From positions 3,534,001 through 3,598,000 of the forward strand of contig NZ_CP157484.1 of assembly GCF_045348435.1 (NCBI RefSeq): a stretch of DNA of 64,000 nt, given 5' to 3'. The position numbers were made by a program, and so were the translations under genes. The notes beneath the pieces were generated by a model. That model did not search any database. It was given only the letters and a program-made list of their open reading frames with translations, and was not told the DNA's origin. Every line of letters begins with the position of its first letter. Position 1 is the stretch's first letter. Source of the DNA: Alsobacter sp045348435. GTDB taxonomy: Bacteria; Pseudomonadota; Alphaproteobacteria; Rhizobiales; Beijerinckiaceae. Shown piece by piece: positions 50,727 through 59,660 of this stretch.

Positions 50727-53228
50727 TCAGCTGGCGCGTCGGAGCACGGGCTGGCGGGCGGCTCGCTCCGGGGCGGACTTGATCCGGAACCCGGACACGA
50801 GAATTTCGAGGCCTTCGATCTGCTGGCTGAGCATGGAGGCCGAGGCGGCGCTCTCTTCGGCCAGCGCGGCGTTCTGTTGCGTGGCGTTGTCCAGAGAGGA
50901 GACGGCCTGGCTGATTTCGTCGATGCCGGTCGCCTGTTCGCTGGTGGCGGACGAGATCTCGGCGATCGTCGCCGCCACGGAGTGCGAGGCCTGGACGATG
51001 TTCTTGAGCGCGTCGCCGGCGGAGTTGCCAAGTTTCACGCCGGAGAGGACCTCCGCCACGGAGGCGTTGATCAGGCCGGAGATGTCCTTGGCGGCCGCGC
51101 TGGAGCGCTGGGCCAGAGTGCGGACTTCGGAAGCCACGACGGCGAAGCCCTTGCCCGCATCGCCGGCTCGCGCCGCTTCCACGGCCGCGTTCAGCGCCAG
51201 CAGGTTCGTCTGGAACGCGATCTCCTCGATAACGGACGTGATGTCCGCGATGCGTCGCGACGAGGCTTCGATGCGGCCGATCGCCTCGACGGCTTCGCCG
51301 ACGATGCGGCCGCCCTCCTCTGCACCCCGCTTGGCCTCCACGGCGAGGCCGGCCGCCTGGTTGGCGGACTGCGCGCTCGCCTTCACGGATGCGGCGAGTT
51401 GCTCGGTGGTGGCGGCGTTCTCCTCCAGGCTGGCGGCCTGATCCTCGGTGCGGGCGGCGAGATCCTCCGAACCGGCGCGAATTTCGGCCGCCGCGGTCGC
51501 GACCTCCGAGGCGGTCTGCTGGATCACGGTGATCGTATCGGCCAGACGCGAGATCGTGTTGTCGATGCTGGCCTTCAGATTGCCGAAGACGCCGTTGTAG
51601 TCGCCCTCGACAGGGCGCGTGAGGTCGCCGGCGGCCAGGGCCGAGAGCGAGGCGCCGAAGTCTTCCACAGCGGACACCACGAGATCGGAAACGGAGTTCA
51701 ACCCCTGCGCGATCTCGCGGGCGGTGCTCTTCTTGCCGATCATGTCCACCCGGCGGGTGAAGTCGCCCATCGCGGCGCCGCGCACGATCTCTGCGATCTC
51801 ACGCTCGGCTGCAAGCTCCTGGGTGATGTCCGTCCACACGAGAGCATGGCCAAGCTTCACGCCGTTGGCGTCCGCCACATAGCTCATGTCGACGTCGATC
51901 ACCCGCCCGCCGACCTCGTAGCGCACGCGCCGGCGGCGTCCGTCGTCGGAGATCAGTTCGCGGCCCAGTTTGACGTTCTGGCGGTAGTAGTCGATGTGCT
52001 CGCCATACATCGCCTGGATCGAGAAGTCCTCGCGGCCCTCTCGCAGATAGGGCTCGATCTGCATGAAGAGGTCGACGAGCCCGGAGCTCATGAACGAGAT
52101 GCGCTCCTTCGTGTCGGTGATCATCAGCATCGCGCCGGAGCCATTCAGGCCGGCCGTCGTCAGCGCGTGCTCGCCGGTCATGCTCTGAAGCCGCTTGAGC
52201 GCACGGGCGATGTCGCCGAATTCGTTCTTGAGCTCCGTCCCCTGCACAGCGGTGATGAAGTCGCCGGACTGGAAACGCTGGATCGCGGTGAGAACGAAAT
52301 TCATCGGCCGCCGGATGGACCTGATCACCAGGAACAGGATCAAGGCGCCCAGTCCGAGGCAGAGGGCCACGATGGAGATGTTCGTCAGGCGCTGATGTTC
52401 GAGGCCCGAGATGCGGGCGTCGAGCAGGCGCACGAGTTCCTTCTGCGCGGCCGGCCAGATCGCGTCGACGGCGGCGACCTCGGCCGTGACTGCGGCGGAG
52501 AAGTCTTTCACCGCCGCGCCCTGTCCGCCGGTCAGCAACGTCTCGACAAGAGACGTGACGCTTGCGCCCGCCTTGTCGAGAACGACGCCCTTGTCGGCGA
52601 GCGCCTTCCTCACGGTCCCGTCCGCGTTGCCGTCCATCGCGGAGCCGAGCGAGGCTGCGGCCACCGAGCGGGCCAGCCTCAGCCGGGTCGTCGCGTCGAC
52701 GAGGGTCCGATAGGCGACGAGGTCGGGTTTGCCGGCCTTGGCGAAGGGAGCGGCGGCGGCGGAAACCGCCTGCAGCGCCGAACGCAGCTCCGGCAGCCGC
52801 ACCGTTACGGCGTCCATGACGTAGTAGGAATCGAGATCGGGATCGAGCGTCAGGTTGGACCCGTCGGCCACCTTCGAGATGGCGGACTGACCGGCGGCGG
52901 CGATCGCCGCGGCGTCGCCGGCCCGAAGGCTCGCGACGAAAGCGCCAACCGCGTCCGTGCTCTTGAGCGTTTCATCCCGGCCCTTCTCGCTCGCCCTCGC
53001 CGCCTCCAGCGCGACCGCGCCGGCCTGCGGATCGGGCGAGACGAAAGCCTGCCAGAGCCTGTCGACGTAGCGAGCTCCGACGTTCTCGACGCTTGCGAAC
53101 TGAATGTCCTTGTCCACCTGATTCAGGTAGAGCGTCGTCATCAGTCCGAACGGAACCGCCACGACGGCGAGAATCGCCGCAATTTTCAGGCCCACGGTCA
53201 AACGTGGTGTTTTCAAGCGTGCCAACAT
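50727..53228 (-). CDS. Membrane methyl-accepting chemotaxis protein with PAS domain
   Basis: The ATG at 53228 gives 833 residues and starts just before the first membrane helix; a longer frame to 53300 adds a poor N-terminus. Membrane segments lie at ~14-36 and ~284-304 and enclose a ~245-residue helical periplasmic sensor (NLTLDPDLDSYYVMDAV near residue 125). A HAMP domain, a PAS domain (~345-460), a second HAMP region and the signalling hairpin with EIAFQTNLLALNAAVEAARA follow. It would sense a periplasmic ligand. Confidence 0.92.
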   Translation of the reverse strand: MLARLKTPRLTVGLKIAAILAVVAVPFGLMTTLYLNQVDKDIQFASVENVGARYVDRLWQAFVSPDPQAGAVALEAARASEKGRDETLKSTDAVGAFVASLRAGDAAAIAAAGQSAISKVADGSNLTLDPDLDSYYVMDAVTVRLPELRSALQAVSAAAAPFAKAGKPDLVAYRTLVDATTRLRLARSVAAASLGSAMDGNADGTVRKALADKGVVLDKAGASVTSLVETLLTGGQGAAVKDFSAAVTAEVAAVDAIWPAAQKELVRLLDARISGLEHQRLTNISIVALCLGLGALILFLVIRSIRRPMNFVLTAIQRFQSGDFITAVQGTELKNEFGDIARALKRLQSMTGEHALTTAGLNGSGAMLMITDTKERISFMSSGLVDLFMQIEPYLREGREDFSIQAMYGEHIDYYRQNVKLGRELISDDGRRRRVRYEVGGRVIDVDMSYVADANGVKLGHALVWTDITQELAAEREIAEIVRGAAMGDFTRRVDMIGKKSTAREIAQGLNSVSDLVVSAVEDFGASLSALAAGDLTRPVEGDYNGVFGNLKASIDNTISRLADTITVIQQTASEVATAAAEIRAGSEDLAARTEDQAASLEENAATTEQLAASVKASAQSANQAAGLAVEAKRGAEEGGRIVGEAVEAIGRIEASSRRIADITSVIEEIAFQTNLLALNAAVEAARAGDAGKGFAVVASEVRTLAQRSSAAAKDISGLINASVAEVLSGVKLGNSAGDALKNIVQASHSVAATIAEISSATSEQATGIDEISQAVSSLDNATQQNAALAEESAASASMLSQQIEGLEILVSGFRIKSAPERAARQPVLRRAS

Positions 53229-53534
53229 GTCGCCCCGGTCCTTGCATCCACCGACGCACAGCCGCGAATTTCGCATGCGTGCATGTCGCTGAAGACGCAA
53301 TCTAGCCGCGCATGCCCTATGAAAAGGTTACGAAACCATCAGAGAGACGTACGTATTTTTCCGGCCCTAGTCTTGATGCATTTGATCAAGATTAGGCAGC
53401 CTGCATGGCGCTGACATCATCAGATGACGCTCTCTGAACGTGGGCTGTCTGGTCTCATCGAAGTCGGCGCGACGGGGCCAGCCTTCATCCATGAACGAAG
53501 TGTCTCCAGAGGTTTCCCAAAGCGCGAGCCTCGG
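53229..53534. other. Intergenic region, no gene seen
   Basis: This 306-base stretch separates the chemoreceptor start from the end of the LacI gene. No open frame with coding character was found. It should hold the chemoreceptor promoter. The only structured sequence is CTTGAT (53372) with ATCAAG (53385), spaced by 7 bases, and an ACGTACGT palindrome near 53347. Confidence 0.5.
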
Positions 53535-54608
53535 CTAGGGCAGGTTCTCGCGCAGCACGATCTCGCTCCTCGGCCGCTCGACGCCGTCGAGAGGGTCCCG
53601 CCCGGCGCGCAGGTTCCCGAAGATCGTGACGCAGTCCAACAGGGCGTCCTGCGGGTTCTGCGTAATCACCGCGTCCATCACGCCGTCGACGAGGAAGCCC
53701 CTCGTGTCCGGCGTCAGGCCGTGCCCGATGAAGACCACCTCCTGCTCGCGGCCCGCCTCGCACAAGGCCCTGGCGATGCCGTCTGCGCCGCCGCCGATAT
53801 TGTAAACTCCGGCCAGATCCGGGTGCTGGGCCAGCAGCATCTTGGTCTGGCGGTAGTTCTTCGCGCCGTCGTCATGGCCTTCGCGCAGCCCCACGACCTG
53901 GATCGCAGGGTAGAGCTCCTCGAAGAGATGCAGGAAGCCCATCTCCCTTTCCTCATGGGCGCGATAGCTCAGGCTTCCGGCGATCATCGCCACCTTGGCC
54001 GAGCGGGCGCCGATGAACCGCGCCATCAGGTAGGCGGCGGTCCGGCCCGCCGCCCGGTTGTCCAGGCCCACATAGGCGACCCTGCGGGTGTTGGCGATGT
54101 CGGAGATCAGCGTGACGGCCGGGACGCCGCGCTCGGCCAACGCGTTGACGGCTTCGCGCACCGCCGGGTGCTCCAGCGCCATGAACGCCACCCCATCGAC
54201 CTCTCGGGCGGCGCGGCGCAGATGCTGCGCCAGGAGATCGGGCTTGAAGCTTTCGATGAAGTCGACTCGCGCCCGCATGTTCGACGACGCGAGCCGCTCC
54301 TGCGAGGAGGCGATCAGGCGCCCGAGCATCCCCAGATACCGGTTGGTCCCGGCCGGCAGCAGGAAGGCAAGGCGCATCGCCTCCAGCGCGCCTTGCGGCG
54401 GCCCGCCGGGCTTCACGTCATAGCCCACCTCCGCGGCGGCTTTCAGCACCCGCTGTACCGTGCCGGCCCGCACGCCGGGTCTGCGGTTCAACACCCGGTC
54501 GACGGTCGCGGTCGACACGCCCGCGCGCTGCGCCACGTCCGTGATCCTGGACATGAGCCGCAGCCGCTTGCGGTCCTCACGGGTGGCGGTCGGGTTGCTG
54601 TTGTCCAT
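53535..54608 (-). CDS. LacI-family transcriptional regulator
   Basis: The ATG at 54608 gives 357 residues; a TTG one codon earlier and an ATG at 54554 are alternatives. The helix-turn-helix is at ~22-42 (ITDVAQRAGVSTATVDRVLN), followed by a periplasmic-binding-protein-like effector domain (RLAFLLPAGTNRYLGMLGRL). It is divergent from the TRAP binding-protein gene at 54707, which it probably controls through the dyad at 54636. The inducer is perhaps a sugar acid. Confidence 0.92.
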   Translation of the reverse strand: MDNSNPTATREDRKRLRLMSRITDVAQRAGVSTATVDRVLNRRPGVRAGTVQRVLKAAAEVGYDVKPGGPPQGALEAMRLAFLLPAGTNRYLGMLGRLIASSQERLASSNMRARVDFIESFKPDLLAQHLRRAAREVDGVAFMALEHPAVREAVNALAERGVPAVTLISDIANTRRVAYVGLDNRAAGRTAAYLMARFIGARSAKVAMIAGSLSYRAHEEREMGFLHLFEELYPAIQVVGLREGHDDGAKNYRQTKMLLAQHPDLAGVYNIGGGADGIARALCEAGREQEVVFIGHGLTPDTRGFLVDGVMDAVITQNPQDALLDCVTIFGNLRAGRDPLDGVERPRSEIVLRENLP

Positions 54609-54630
54609 CAATTTCCATCAGAAATGCCGT

Positions 54631-54660
54631 TTGACGCTTCGGCTGAAGCCTTCCTATCGT
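54631..54660 (+). promoter_or_regulatory. Sigma-70-like promoter with embedded dyad
   Basis: TTGACG (54631-54636) and TATCGT (54655-54660) are separated by 18 bases. Between them GCTTC and GAAGC (54636-54649) form an inverted repeat around GGCT. A LacI repressor bound there would block the promoter of the TRAP/VOC/RuBisCO-like operon. Confidence 0.5.
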
Positions 54661-54706
54661 GAAAGCACAGACAACAAAACATCAAAAACCATCAACGGAG
54701 GAAGCC

Positions 54707-55726
54707 ATGACCGTCCTGACCCGCCGAACCGTGCTCCGGGCTCTCGCCGCTGCGCCGGCAGCCGCGACGGTCGTCGGCATGCCCCTGGTCGCCAGGGCCG
54801 CCGAGTTCGAGTTGAAATACGGCAACAACCTCCCGCTCACCCATCCGCTCAACGTCCGCGCCCAGGAGGCGGCGGACCGGATCAGGTCCGAGACGAACGG
54901 CCGGGTCGACATCAAGATCTTCCCGAACAACCAGCTTGGCGGCGACACCGACATGCTGAGCCAGGTCCGCAACGGCGCGATCACCTTCTTCACGCCTTCC
55001 GCTCTCGTCATCGCGACGCTGGTCCCCGTGGCCGCCATCAACGCGGTGGGTTTCGCGTTCGCCGATTATGACCAGGTCTGGTCCGCGATGGACGGCAAGG
55101 TCGGCGCGCATGTCAGGGCCGCGATCTCCAAGGTGAACCTCTTCGCCTTCGAGAAGATGTGGGACAACGGCTTTCGGCAGATGACCACGAGCGGCAAGCC
55201 GATCGAGACCGCCAAGGACATGGACGGCCTGAAGATCCGCGTGCCGGTCAGCCCGCTGAGCATCTCCATGTTCAAGGCCCTGGCGTCGGCTCCCGCTAGC
55301 CTGCAGTTCAGCGAAGTCTACTCGGCGCTGCAGACCCGGATCGTCGACGCGCAGGAGAACCCGCTACCCATCATCCAGGTCGCGAAGCTCTACGAGGTGC
55401 AGAAGAACTGCGCCCTGAGCAACCACATCTGGGACGGATTCTGGTTCATCGCCAATGGCCGCGCCTGGAGCAGCCTGCCGGCGGACCTGCAGACGATCGT
55501 CTCCAACGCCATCAACGAGGCCGGCGTGAAGCAGCGCGAGGACATCAAGGCGCTGAACGCCACCGTCCAGAAGGATCTGGAGTCCAAGGGCTTGGCGTTC
55601 AACAAGACGAACCCGGACAGCTTCCGCGCCAAGCTGCGCGACGGCGGTTTCTACAGCGAGTGGAAGGGCCGCTTCGGCGACGAGGCCTGGGGGCTGCTGG
55701 AGGGCGCGGTCGGCAAGCTCGCCTGA
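54707..55726 (+). CDS. TRAP transporter substrate-binding protein (DctP-like), without adjacent permeases
   Basis: The ATG at 54707 follows ACGGAGGAAGCC and gives 339 residues with a twin-arginine-type signal (TRRTVLRALAAAPAAATVV). The mature part has the DctP pattern VDIKIFPNNQLGGDTDMLSQV and the ligand-Arg segment GLKIRVPVSPLSISMF. No dctQ or dctM gene follows; the nearest set is at 41.6-43.4 kb. It must use permeases encoded elsewhere or borrow those. It heads an operon with VOC, RuBisCO-like and kinase genes. Confidence 0.92.
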   Translation: MTVLTRRTVLRALAAAPAAATVVGMPLVARAAEFELKYGNNLPLTHPLNVRAQEAADRIRSETNGRVDIKIFPNNQLGGDTDMLSQVRNGAITFFTPSALVIATLVPVAAINAVGFAFADYDQVWSAMDGKVGAHVRAAISKVNLFAFEKMWDNGFRQMTTSGKPIETAKDMDGLKIRVPVSPLSISMFKALASAPASLQFSEVYSALQTRIVDAQENPLPIIQVAKLYEVQKNCALSNHIWDGFWFIANGRAWSSLPADLQTIVSNAINEAGVKQREDIKALNATVQKDLESKGLAFNKTNPDSFRAKLRDGGFYSEWKGRFGDEAWGLLEGAVGKLA

Positions 55727-55770
55727 ACGGCCTTTCTCCGACGACATCCACGAACACGAGAAAGCATCTC

Positions 55771-56310
55771 ATGAGCCGCTTCTTTGGGCAGATCCGTCAA
55801 CTCGGCTATATCGTCCCCGACATCGAGGCGGCGATGGACTATTGGAGCCGGGTGCTGGGCGTCGGCCCCTTCTTCTACAATCCCAAGGTTCCGATCCGGA
55901 ACTACCGCTATCGGGGCGAGAGCTACGAGCCGCACAACTCGGTCGCGCTGGCCAATTCCGGACCATTGCAGGTCGAATTGATCCAGTGCCGCAACGACGT
56001 TCCGTCGATGTACCGGGACTTCACGCAGGCGGGCCATAGCGGCCTGCAGCACGTAGCCTACTGGACCCAGGACTACGACGCCGACATGGAGAGGCTGACC
56101 GCCCAGGGCTTCACGCCGGTGATGAGCGGCGAAGTCGGCGAGCGCGGGCGGTTCGTCTATTTCGACACCCACTACCATCCGGGCACCGTGATCGAGCTGT
56201 CCGAAGTCTCGGGCCCGAAGGGCGAGATGTTCCGCCTCATCCGCGAGGCCTCCGAGACGTGGGACGGCAAGGATCCGGTCAGGCCCTTCCCCGACCTCAG
56301 CGCGCTCTGA
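55771..56310 (+). CDS. VOC-superfamily protein
   Basis: The ATG at 55771 gives 179 residues. The fold is shown by IRQLGYIVPDIEAAMDYWSRVLGVGPF at the start (landmark), GLQHVAYWTQDYDADMERL in the middle and GTVIELSEVSG, which carry the usual His and Glu metal ligands. Members include epimerases, lactoylglutathione lyases and dioxygenases. It sits between the TRAP binding protein and a RuBisCO-like gene, so a sugar-acid isomerase role is possible. Confidence 0.82.
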   Translation: MSRFFGQIRQLGYIVPDIEAAMDYWSRVLGVGPFFYNPKVPIRNYRYRGESYEPHNSVALANSGPLQVELIQCRNDVPSMYRDFTQAGHSGLQHVAYWTQDYDADMERLTAQGFTPVMSGEVGERGRFVYFDTHYHPGTVIELSEVSGPKGEMFRLIREASETWDGKDPVRPFPDLSAL

Positions 56311-56314
56311 TCCG

Positions 56315-57589
56315 ATGAGGGGCGAACGGTTCGAAGCGTCCTACCTCATCGAGACGCCGCTCGACCCAGTCAAGGTCGCGCAGGTCATGGCCGGCGAGCA
56401 GTCCTGCGGGACTTTCGCGCGCGTTCATGGCGAGACCGACGCCTTGCGCGAGCGGGCCGCCGCAGAGGTGATCGCCGTCGAGGAACTCGAGGCCGCGCCT
56501 GTCCCCAGCCTGCCGAACGCCTGGCTGGCGCGGCGCGGCGCGTCCGGACCCTACCGACGCGCCCGCGTCCGCATCGCGTTCCCCACCGCCAATGTCGGCG
56601 CCAACCTGGCGACCCTGGCGTCCATCGTCGCCGGCAATCTGTTCGATCTTGGTGAAACGACCGGGCTGAGACTCGACAGCATCCGCCTGCCCGGAGACTA
56701 CCGGCGCCGGTTCGCGACGCCGGATCAGGGCGTCGCCGGAACCCGCAGGCTGGCCGGCGTGGCGGAAGGGCCGCTGATCGGCTCCATCATCAAGCCGAAT
56801 GTCGGCCTGTCCTCCGAGGAGACCGCCGCGCTCGTGGGCGTGCTCGCCGAGGCCGGGTTGGATTTCGTCAAGGACGACGAGATCTGCGCCGATCCGGCCC
56901 ACGCGCCCCTCGCGACCCGCATCCCCGCCGTGATGGCCGCCGTGCGCCGGCACGCCGACCGGACGGGCAAGCGCGTGATGGTGGCCTTCAACATCACCGA
57001 CGAGACGGACGCGATGCGCCGCCACGCCGACCTCGTGGCCCGCGAGGGAGGCTCATGCGTGATGGCCAGCCTGAACTGGTGCGGGTTCTCCGCCATCGAG
57101 AGCCTGCGCCGCAGCACAGATCTCGCGCTGCACGGGCACCGCAACGGCTATGGCGCGTTCTCGCGCCACGCCATGCTGGGCGTCTCGTTCCAGGCTTATC
57201 AGACGCTGTGGCGCCTCGCCGGCGTCGACCACATGCACGTGCACGGGCTGCAGGGCAAGTTCGCCCAGGACGACCAGGAGGTCGTGGCCTCCGCGCAAGA
57301 CTGCCTCACGCCTCTCGCGGACGGCGTCGACGATCCTGTTCTGCCCGCCTTCTCGTCGGGCCAGTGGGCCGGGACCGTCCCGGCGACCTTTCAGGCCGTG
57401 GGCGGGACGGACCTCCTCTTCATGGCCGGCGGCGGCGTCATGGCCCATCCGGGAGGCCCCGCGGCGGGGGTCGCCAGCATCCGGCAGGCCTGGGCGGCGG
57501 CGATAGCGGGCGAGGAGCTCCCGGCCGCCGCCGGGAGGATGCCGGAGCTCGCGGCGGCGCTCGCCTTCTTCGGGGCTCCCGCCCCATGA
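56315..57589 (+). CDS. RuBisCO-like protein (OiaX-type candidate)
   Basis: The 424-residue protein has the RuBisCO large-chain fold. It keeps SIIKPNVGLS (Lys-160), the metal-carbamate motif VKDDE with Lys-186, Asp-188 and Glu-189, VAFNITDETDAMRRHADL, and HVHGLQGKFAQ near residue 310. It lacks the typical loop-6 GKLEG, so CO2 fixation is not expected. Adjacent to a DUF1537 kinase, it resembles the OiaX enzymes of apiose catabolism, which act on 3-oxo-isoapionate 4-phosphate. That assignment is from context and family, not proven. Confidence 0.87.
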   Translation: MRGERFEASYLIETPLDPVKVAQVMAGEQSCGTFARVHGETDALRERAAAEVIAVEELEAAPVPSLPNAWLARRGASGPYRRARVRIAFPTANVGANLATLASIVAGNLFDLGETTGLRLDSIRLPGDYRRRFATPDQGVAGTRRLAGVAEGPLIGSIIKPNVGLSSEETAALVGVLAEAGLDFVKDDEICADPAHAPLATRIPAVMAAVRRHADRTGKRVMVAFNITDETDAMRRHADLVAREGGSCVMASLNWCGFSAIESLRRSTDLALHGHRNGYGAFSRHAMLGVSFQAYQTLWRLAGVDHMHVHGLQGKFAQDDQEVVASAQDCLTPLADGVDDPVLPAFSSGQWAGTVPATFQAVGGTDLLFMAGGGVMAHPGGPAAGVASIRQAWAAAIAGEELPAAAGRMPELAAALAFFGAPAP

Positions 57590-58899
57590 CGGGCGGCGTC
57601 CTGCATCGCCCGCCGCGCCTGGGCTGGTACGGCGACGATTTCACTGGCGCCACGGACACGCTGTCGACGCTGGCCGAGCACGGTCTTCGCGCCCTGCTTT
57701 TTCTGGGCTCCCCGACGCCGGAAAGGCTCGCCAGGGCCGGCAGGCTGGACGCGGTCGGCGTCGCCGGCGCCTCGCGCGCCATGGCGCCCGACGCCATGGC
57801 GGCCGAACTCGGCCCGGTGGGGCGCTTCTTCGCCGAACTCCGCGTTTCGGTGCTGCACTACAAATGCTGCTCCACCTTCGACAGCGCCCCGGACGTGGGC
57901 AGCATCGGAGCGGCCGTCGCCACGCTGCGCGCCGTGACGCCGAACGCCTTCGTCCCGATCGTCGGCGGACAGCCGAACCTCGCCCGCTACTGCCTCTTCG
58001 CCACCCTCTTCGCGGCGGTGGGCGCCGGGGGCGAGGTCGTGCGGATCGACCGCCATCCCACCATGAGGGCGCACCCTGTCACGCCGATGGGCGAGGCCGA
58101 CCTGCGCCTCCATCTCGCCAAGCAGGGCCTCGCTGGCGTGGCTTCGCTCGACTATCGGGCCTATGAGGCGGGCGACCCCGAGCGCGCGCTCGAGGATGTG
58201 CTGCGAGCTGGCCCGCCCGCGGTGCTGATGGATGTCTCGCGGGTCGACGATCTGCCGGTGATCGGCCGCCTGATCTGGTCGCACGCCCTGCGGACCCGCC
58301 TCCTCGCCGTCGGAGCCAGCAGCGTCGCGCAGGCTCTCGCGGCGGCGTGGCCCGACGGACCGCTCTCGCCGCCAGACCGCGCCGCGGCGCCGGCGAGCGG
58401 CGGTCCTGTCTTCCTGATGGTGGGCAGCCTTTCGCCCGTCACGCGCGCCCAGGTCGAGGCCGCCGAATCCTTCGAGCGCATCGACGTCGACGCGTCGAGG
58501 CTCGTCGACGACGCCGCGCTGGCGCAGAGCGTGCGGGCCGACGCCGTGAAGCGCCTGCGGCAGGGCCGCAACGTCATGGTGGTGACCGACCGCCCGGACG
58601 GCGCCCTTCAACGCGCCGGCGAAGTGGCGCAGGCCACCGCGGAGCTCCTCCGCCTGGTCGTGGACGAAGCGCCGATCGGCCGCCTGGCGATCGCGGGCGG
58701 CGACACCTCCAGCATCGCGGTGCGCAAGCTCGACCTCTGGGGTCTGTCGCACGAGGCGCGGGTCGCTAGCGGCGTTTCGCTCTGCCGCGGGCGCAGCGAT
58801 GACCCTCGCCTCGACGGCCTCGACATCGTCCTGAAGGGCGGCCAGATGGGACCGCCGGATCTTTTCGAGAGGGTGGCCCACGGCTCTGGCGCAACCTGA
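57586..58899 (+). CDS. Four-carbon acid sugar kinase family protein (DUF1537, OiaK-type candidate)
   Basis: The start overlaps the RuBisCO-like stop by ATGA; length 437 residues. N-terminal GWYGDDFTGATDTL near residue 13 and HPVTPMGEADLRLHL near residue 165 are hallmarks of the DUF1537 sugar-acid kinases; the C-terminal nucleotide domain has AIAGGDTSSIAVRKL and IVLKGGQMGPPDLF. It would phosphorylate a four- or five-carbon sugar acid that the RuBisCO-like enzyme then processes. Confidence 0.9.
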   Translation: MTGGVLHRPPRLGWYGDDFTGATDTLSTLAEHGLRALLFLGSPTPERLARAGRLDAVGVAGASRAMAPDAMAAELGPVGRFFAELRVSVLHYKCCSTFDSAPDVGSIGAAVATLRAVTPNAFVPIVGGQPNLARYCLFATLFAAVGAGGEVVRIDRHPTMRAHPVTPMGEADLRLHLAKQGLAGVASLDYRAYEAGDPERALEDVLRAGPPAVLMDVSRVDDLPVIGRLIWSHALRTRLLAVGASSVAQALAAAWPDGPLSPPDRAAAPASGGPVFLMVGSLSPVTRAQVEAAESFERIDVDASRLVDDAALAQSVRADAVKRLRQGRNVMVVTDRPDGALQRAGEVAQATAELLRLVVDEAPIGRLAIAGGDTSSIAVRKLDLWGLSHEARVASGVSLCRGRSDDPRLDGLDIVLKGGQMGPPDLFERVAHGSGAT

Positions 58900-58928
58900 C
58901 GGCCCCTTGGGGCTCCTGGGCCGACGCG

Positions 58929-58946
58929 CTGTCACATTTCTGTTGC
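58929..58946. promoter_or_regulatory. Pho-box candidate
   Basis: CTGTCAC, ATTT, CTGTTGC match the PhoB box layout CTGTCAT-N4-CTGTCAT with the correct 11-base period. It lies about 55 bases before the DUF47 gene. In Sinorhizobium meliloti the orfA-pit operon is repressed by PhoB, so a box here would fit. Confidence 0.6.
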
Positions 58947-59000
58947 AGCCGGACGCAGGGCTGGCCTAGCTGGCCATCCGAATGGCCGAGGCTGATCGAC

Positions 59001-59645
59001 ATGCTCAAATGGTTCAGGGCGATGCTGCCGCGCGAGGACAGGTTCTTCGACCTGTTCGAGCAGCACTCGCGCACGCTGGAGGCGGGAGCCGAAGCTCTGC
59101 AGAAGCTCCTGGAGGGCGGAGACGCCGTCCCGCACTGGTGCCAGGAGATCGTCCGGCACGAACACGCGGCCGACGAGGTGGCGCACGAGGTTCTGCTCGC
59201 GGTGCGGCGGACCTTCATCACGCCCTTCGACCGGGGCGACATCAAGGACCTGATCCAGTCGATGGACGACGCCATCGACCAGATGCACCAGACCGCCAAG
59301 GCGATCACGCTCTATGAGCAGCGCGTCTTCGATCCGCCCATGCAGGAGATGGCGGCCATCATCGCCGATTGCGCGCGCCTCACCATCAAAGCCGTGCCGC
59401 TGCTGCGCAATGTCGGGACCCATGCGGGGGAGATCAACGTCTTCGCCGAGCGGATCACGGCTCTGGAGGGCCGGTCCGACGACCTGCACGACCAGGGCCT
59501 TCGCGACCTGTTCCGCCGCCACCGCGACGGCAACGCCATGGACTTCATCGTCGGGACCGAGATCTACAAGCACCTCGAGCGCGTGGTCGACCGTTTCGAG
59601 GACGTGGCGAACGAGATCAACGGCATCGTGATCGAGCACGTCTGA
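59001..59645 (+). CDS. DUF47-family (PhoU-like) partner of Pit
   Basis: The 214-residue all-helical protein matches the DUF47 family, relatives of PhoU: EDRFFDLFEQHSRTLEAGAEAL near residue 15 (landmark), HEHAADEVAHEVL, TPFDRGDIKDLIQSMDDAIDQM and DVANEINGIVIEHV at the end. It is 15 bases before the phosphate transporter gene and probably tunes its activity. The equivalent gene is named orfA in Sinorhizobium. Confidence 0.93.
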   Translation: MLKWFRAMLPREDRFFDLFEQHSRTLEAGAEALQKLLEGGDAVPHWCQEIVRHEHAADEVAHEVLLAVRRTFITPFDRGDIKDLIQSMDDAIDQMHQTAKAITLYEQRVFDPPMQEMAAIIADCARLTIKAVPLLRNVGTHAGEINVFAERITALEGRSDDLHDQGLRDLFRRHRDGNAMDFIVGTEIYKHLERVVDRFEDVANEINGIVIEHV

Positions 59646-59660
59646 CCCGACGGGAACGCC

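Noticed and set aside
53372..53390. FNR/FixK-like site (TTGAT...ATCAA)
   Set aside because: The half-sites are 7 bases apart instead of 4, so the motif does not fit the consensus.
56315..57589. True RuBisCO large subunit for carbon fixation
   Set aside because: Loop-6 and other carboxylase residues do not match, no small subunit or phosphoribulokinase is present, and it is paired with a DUF1537 kinase.
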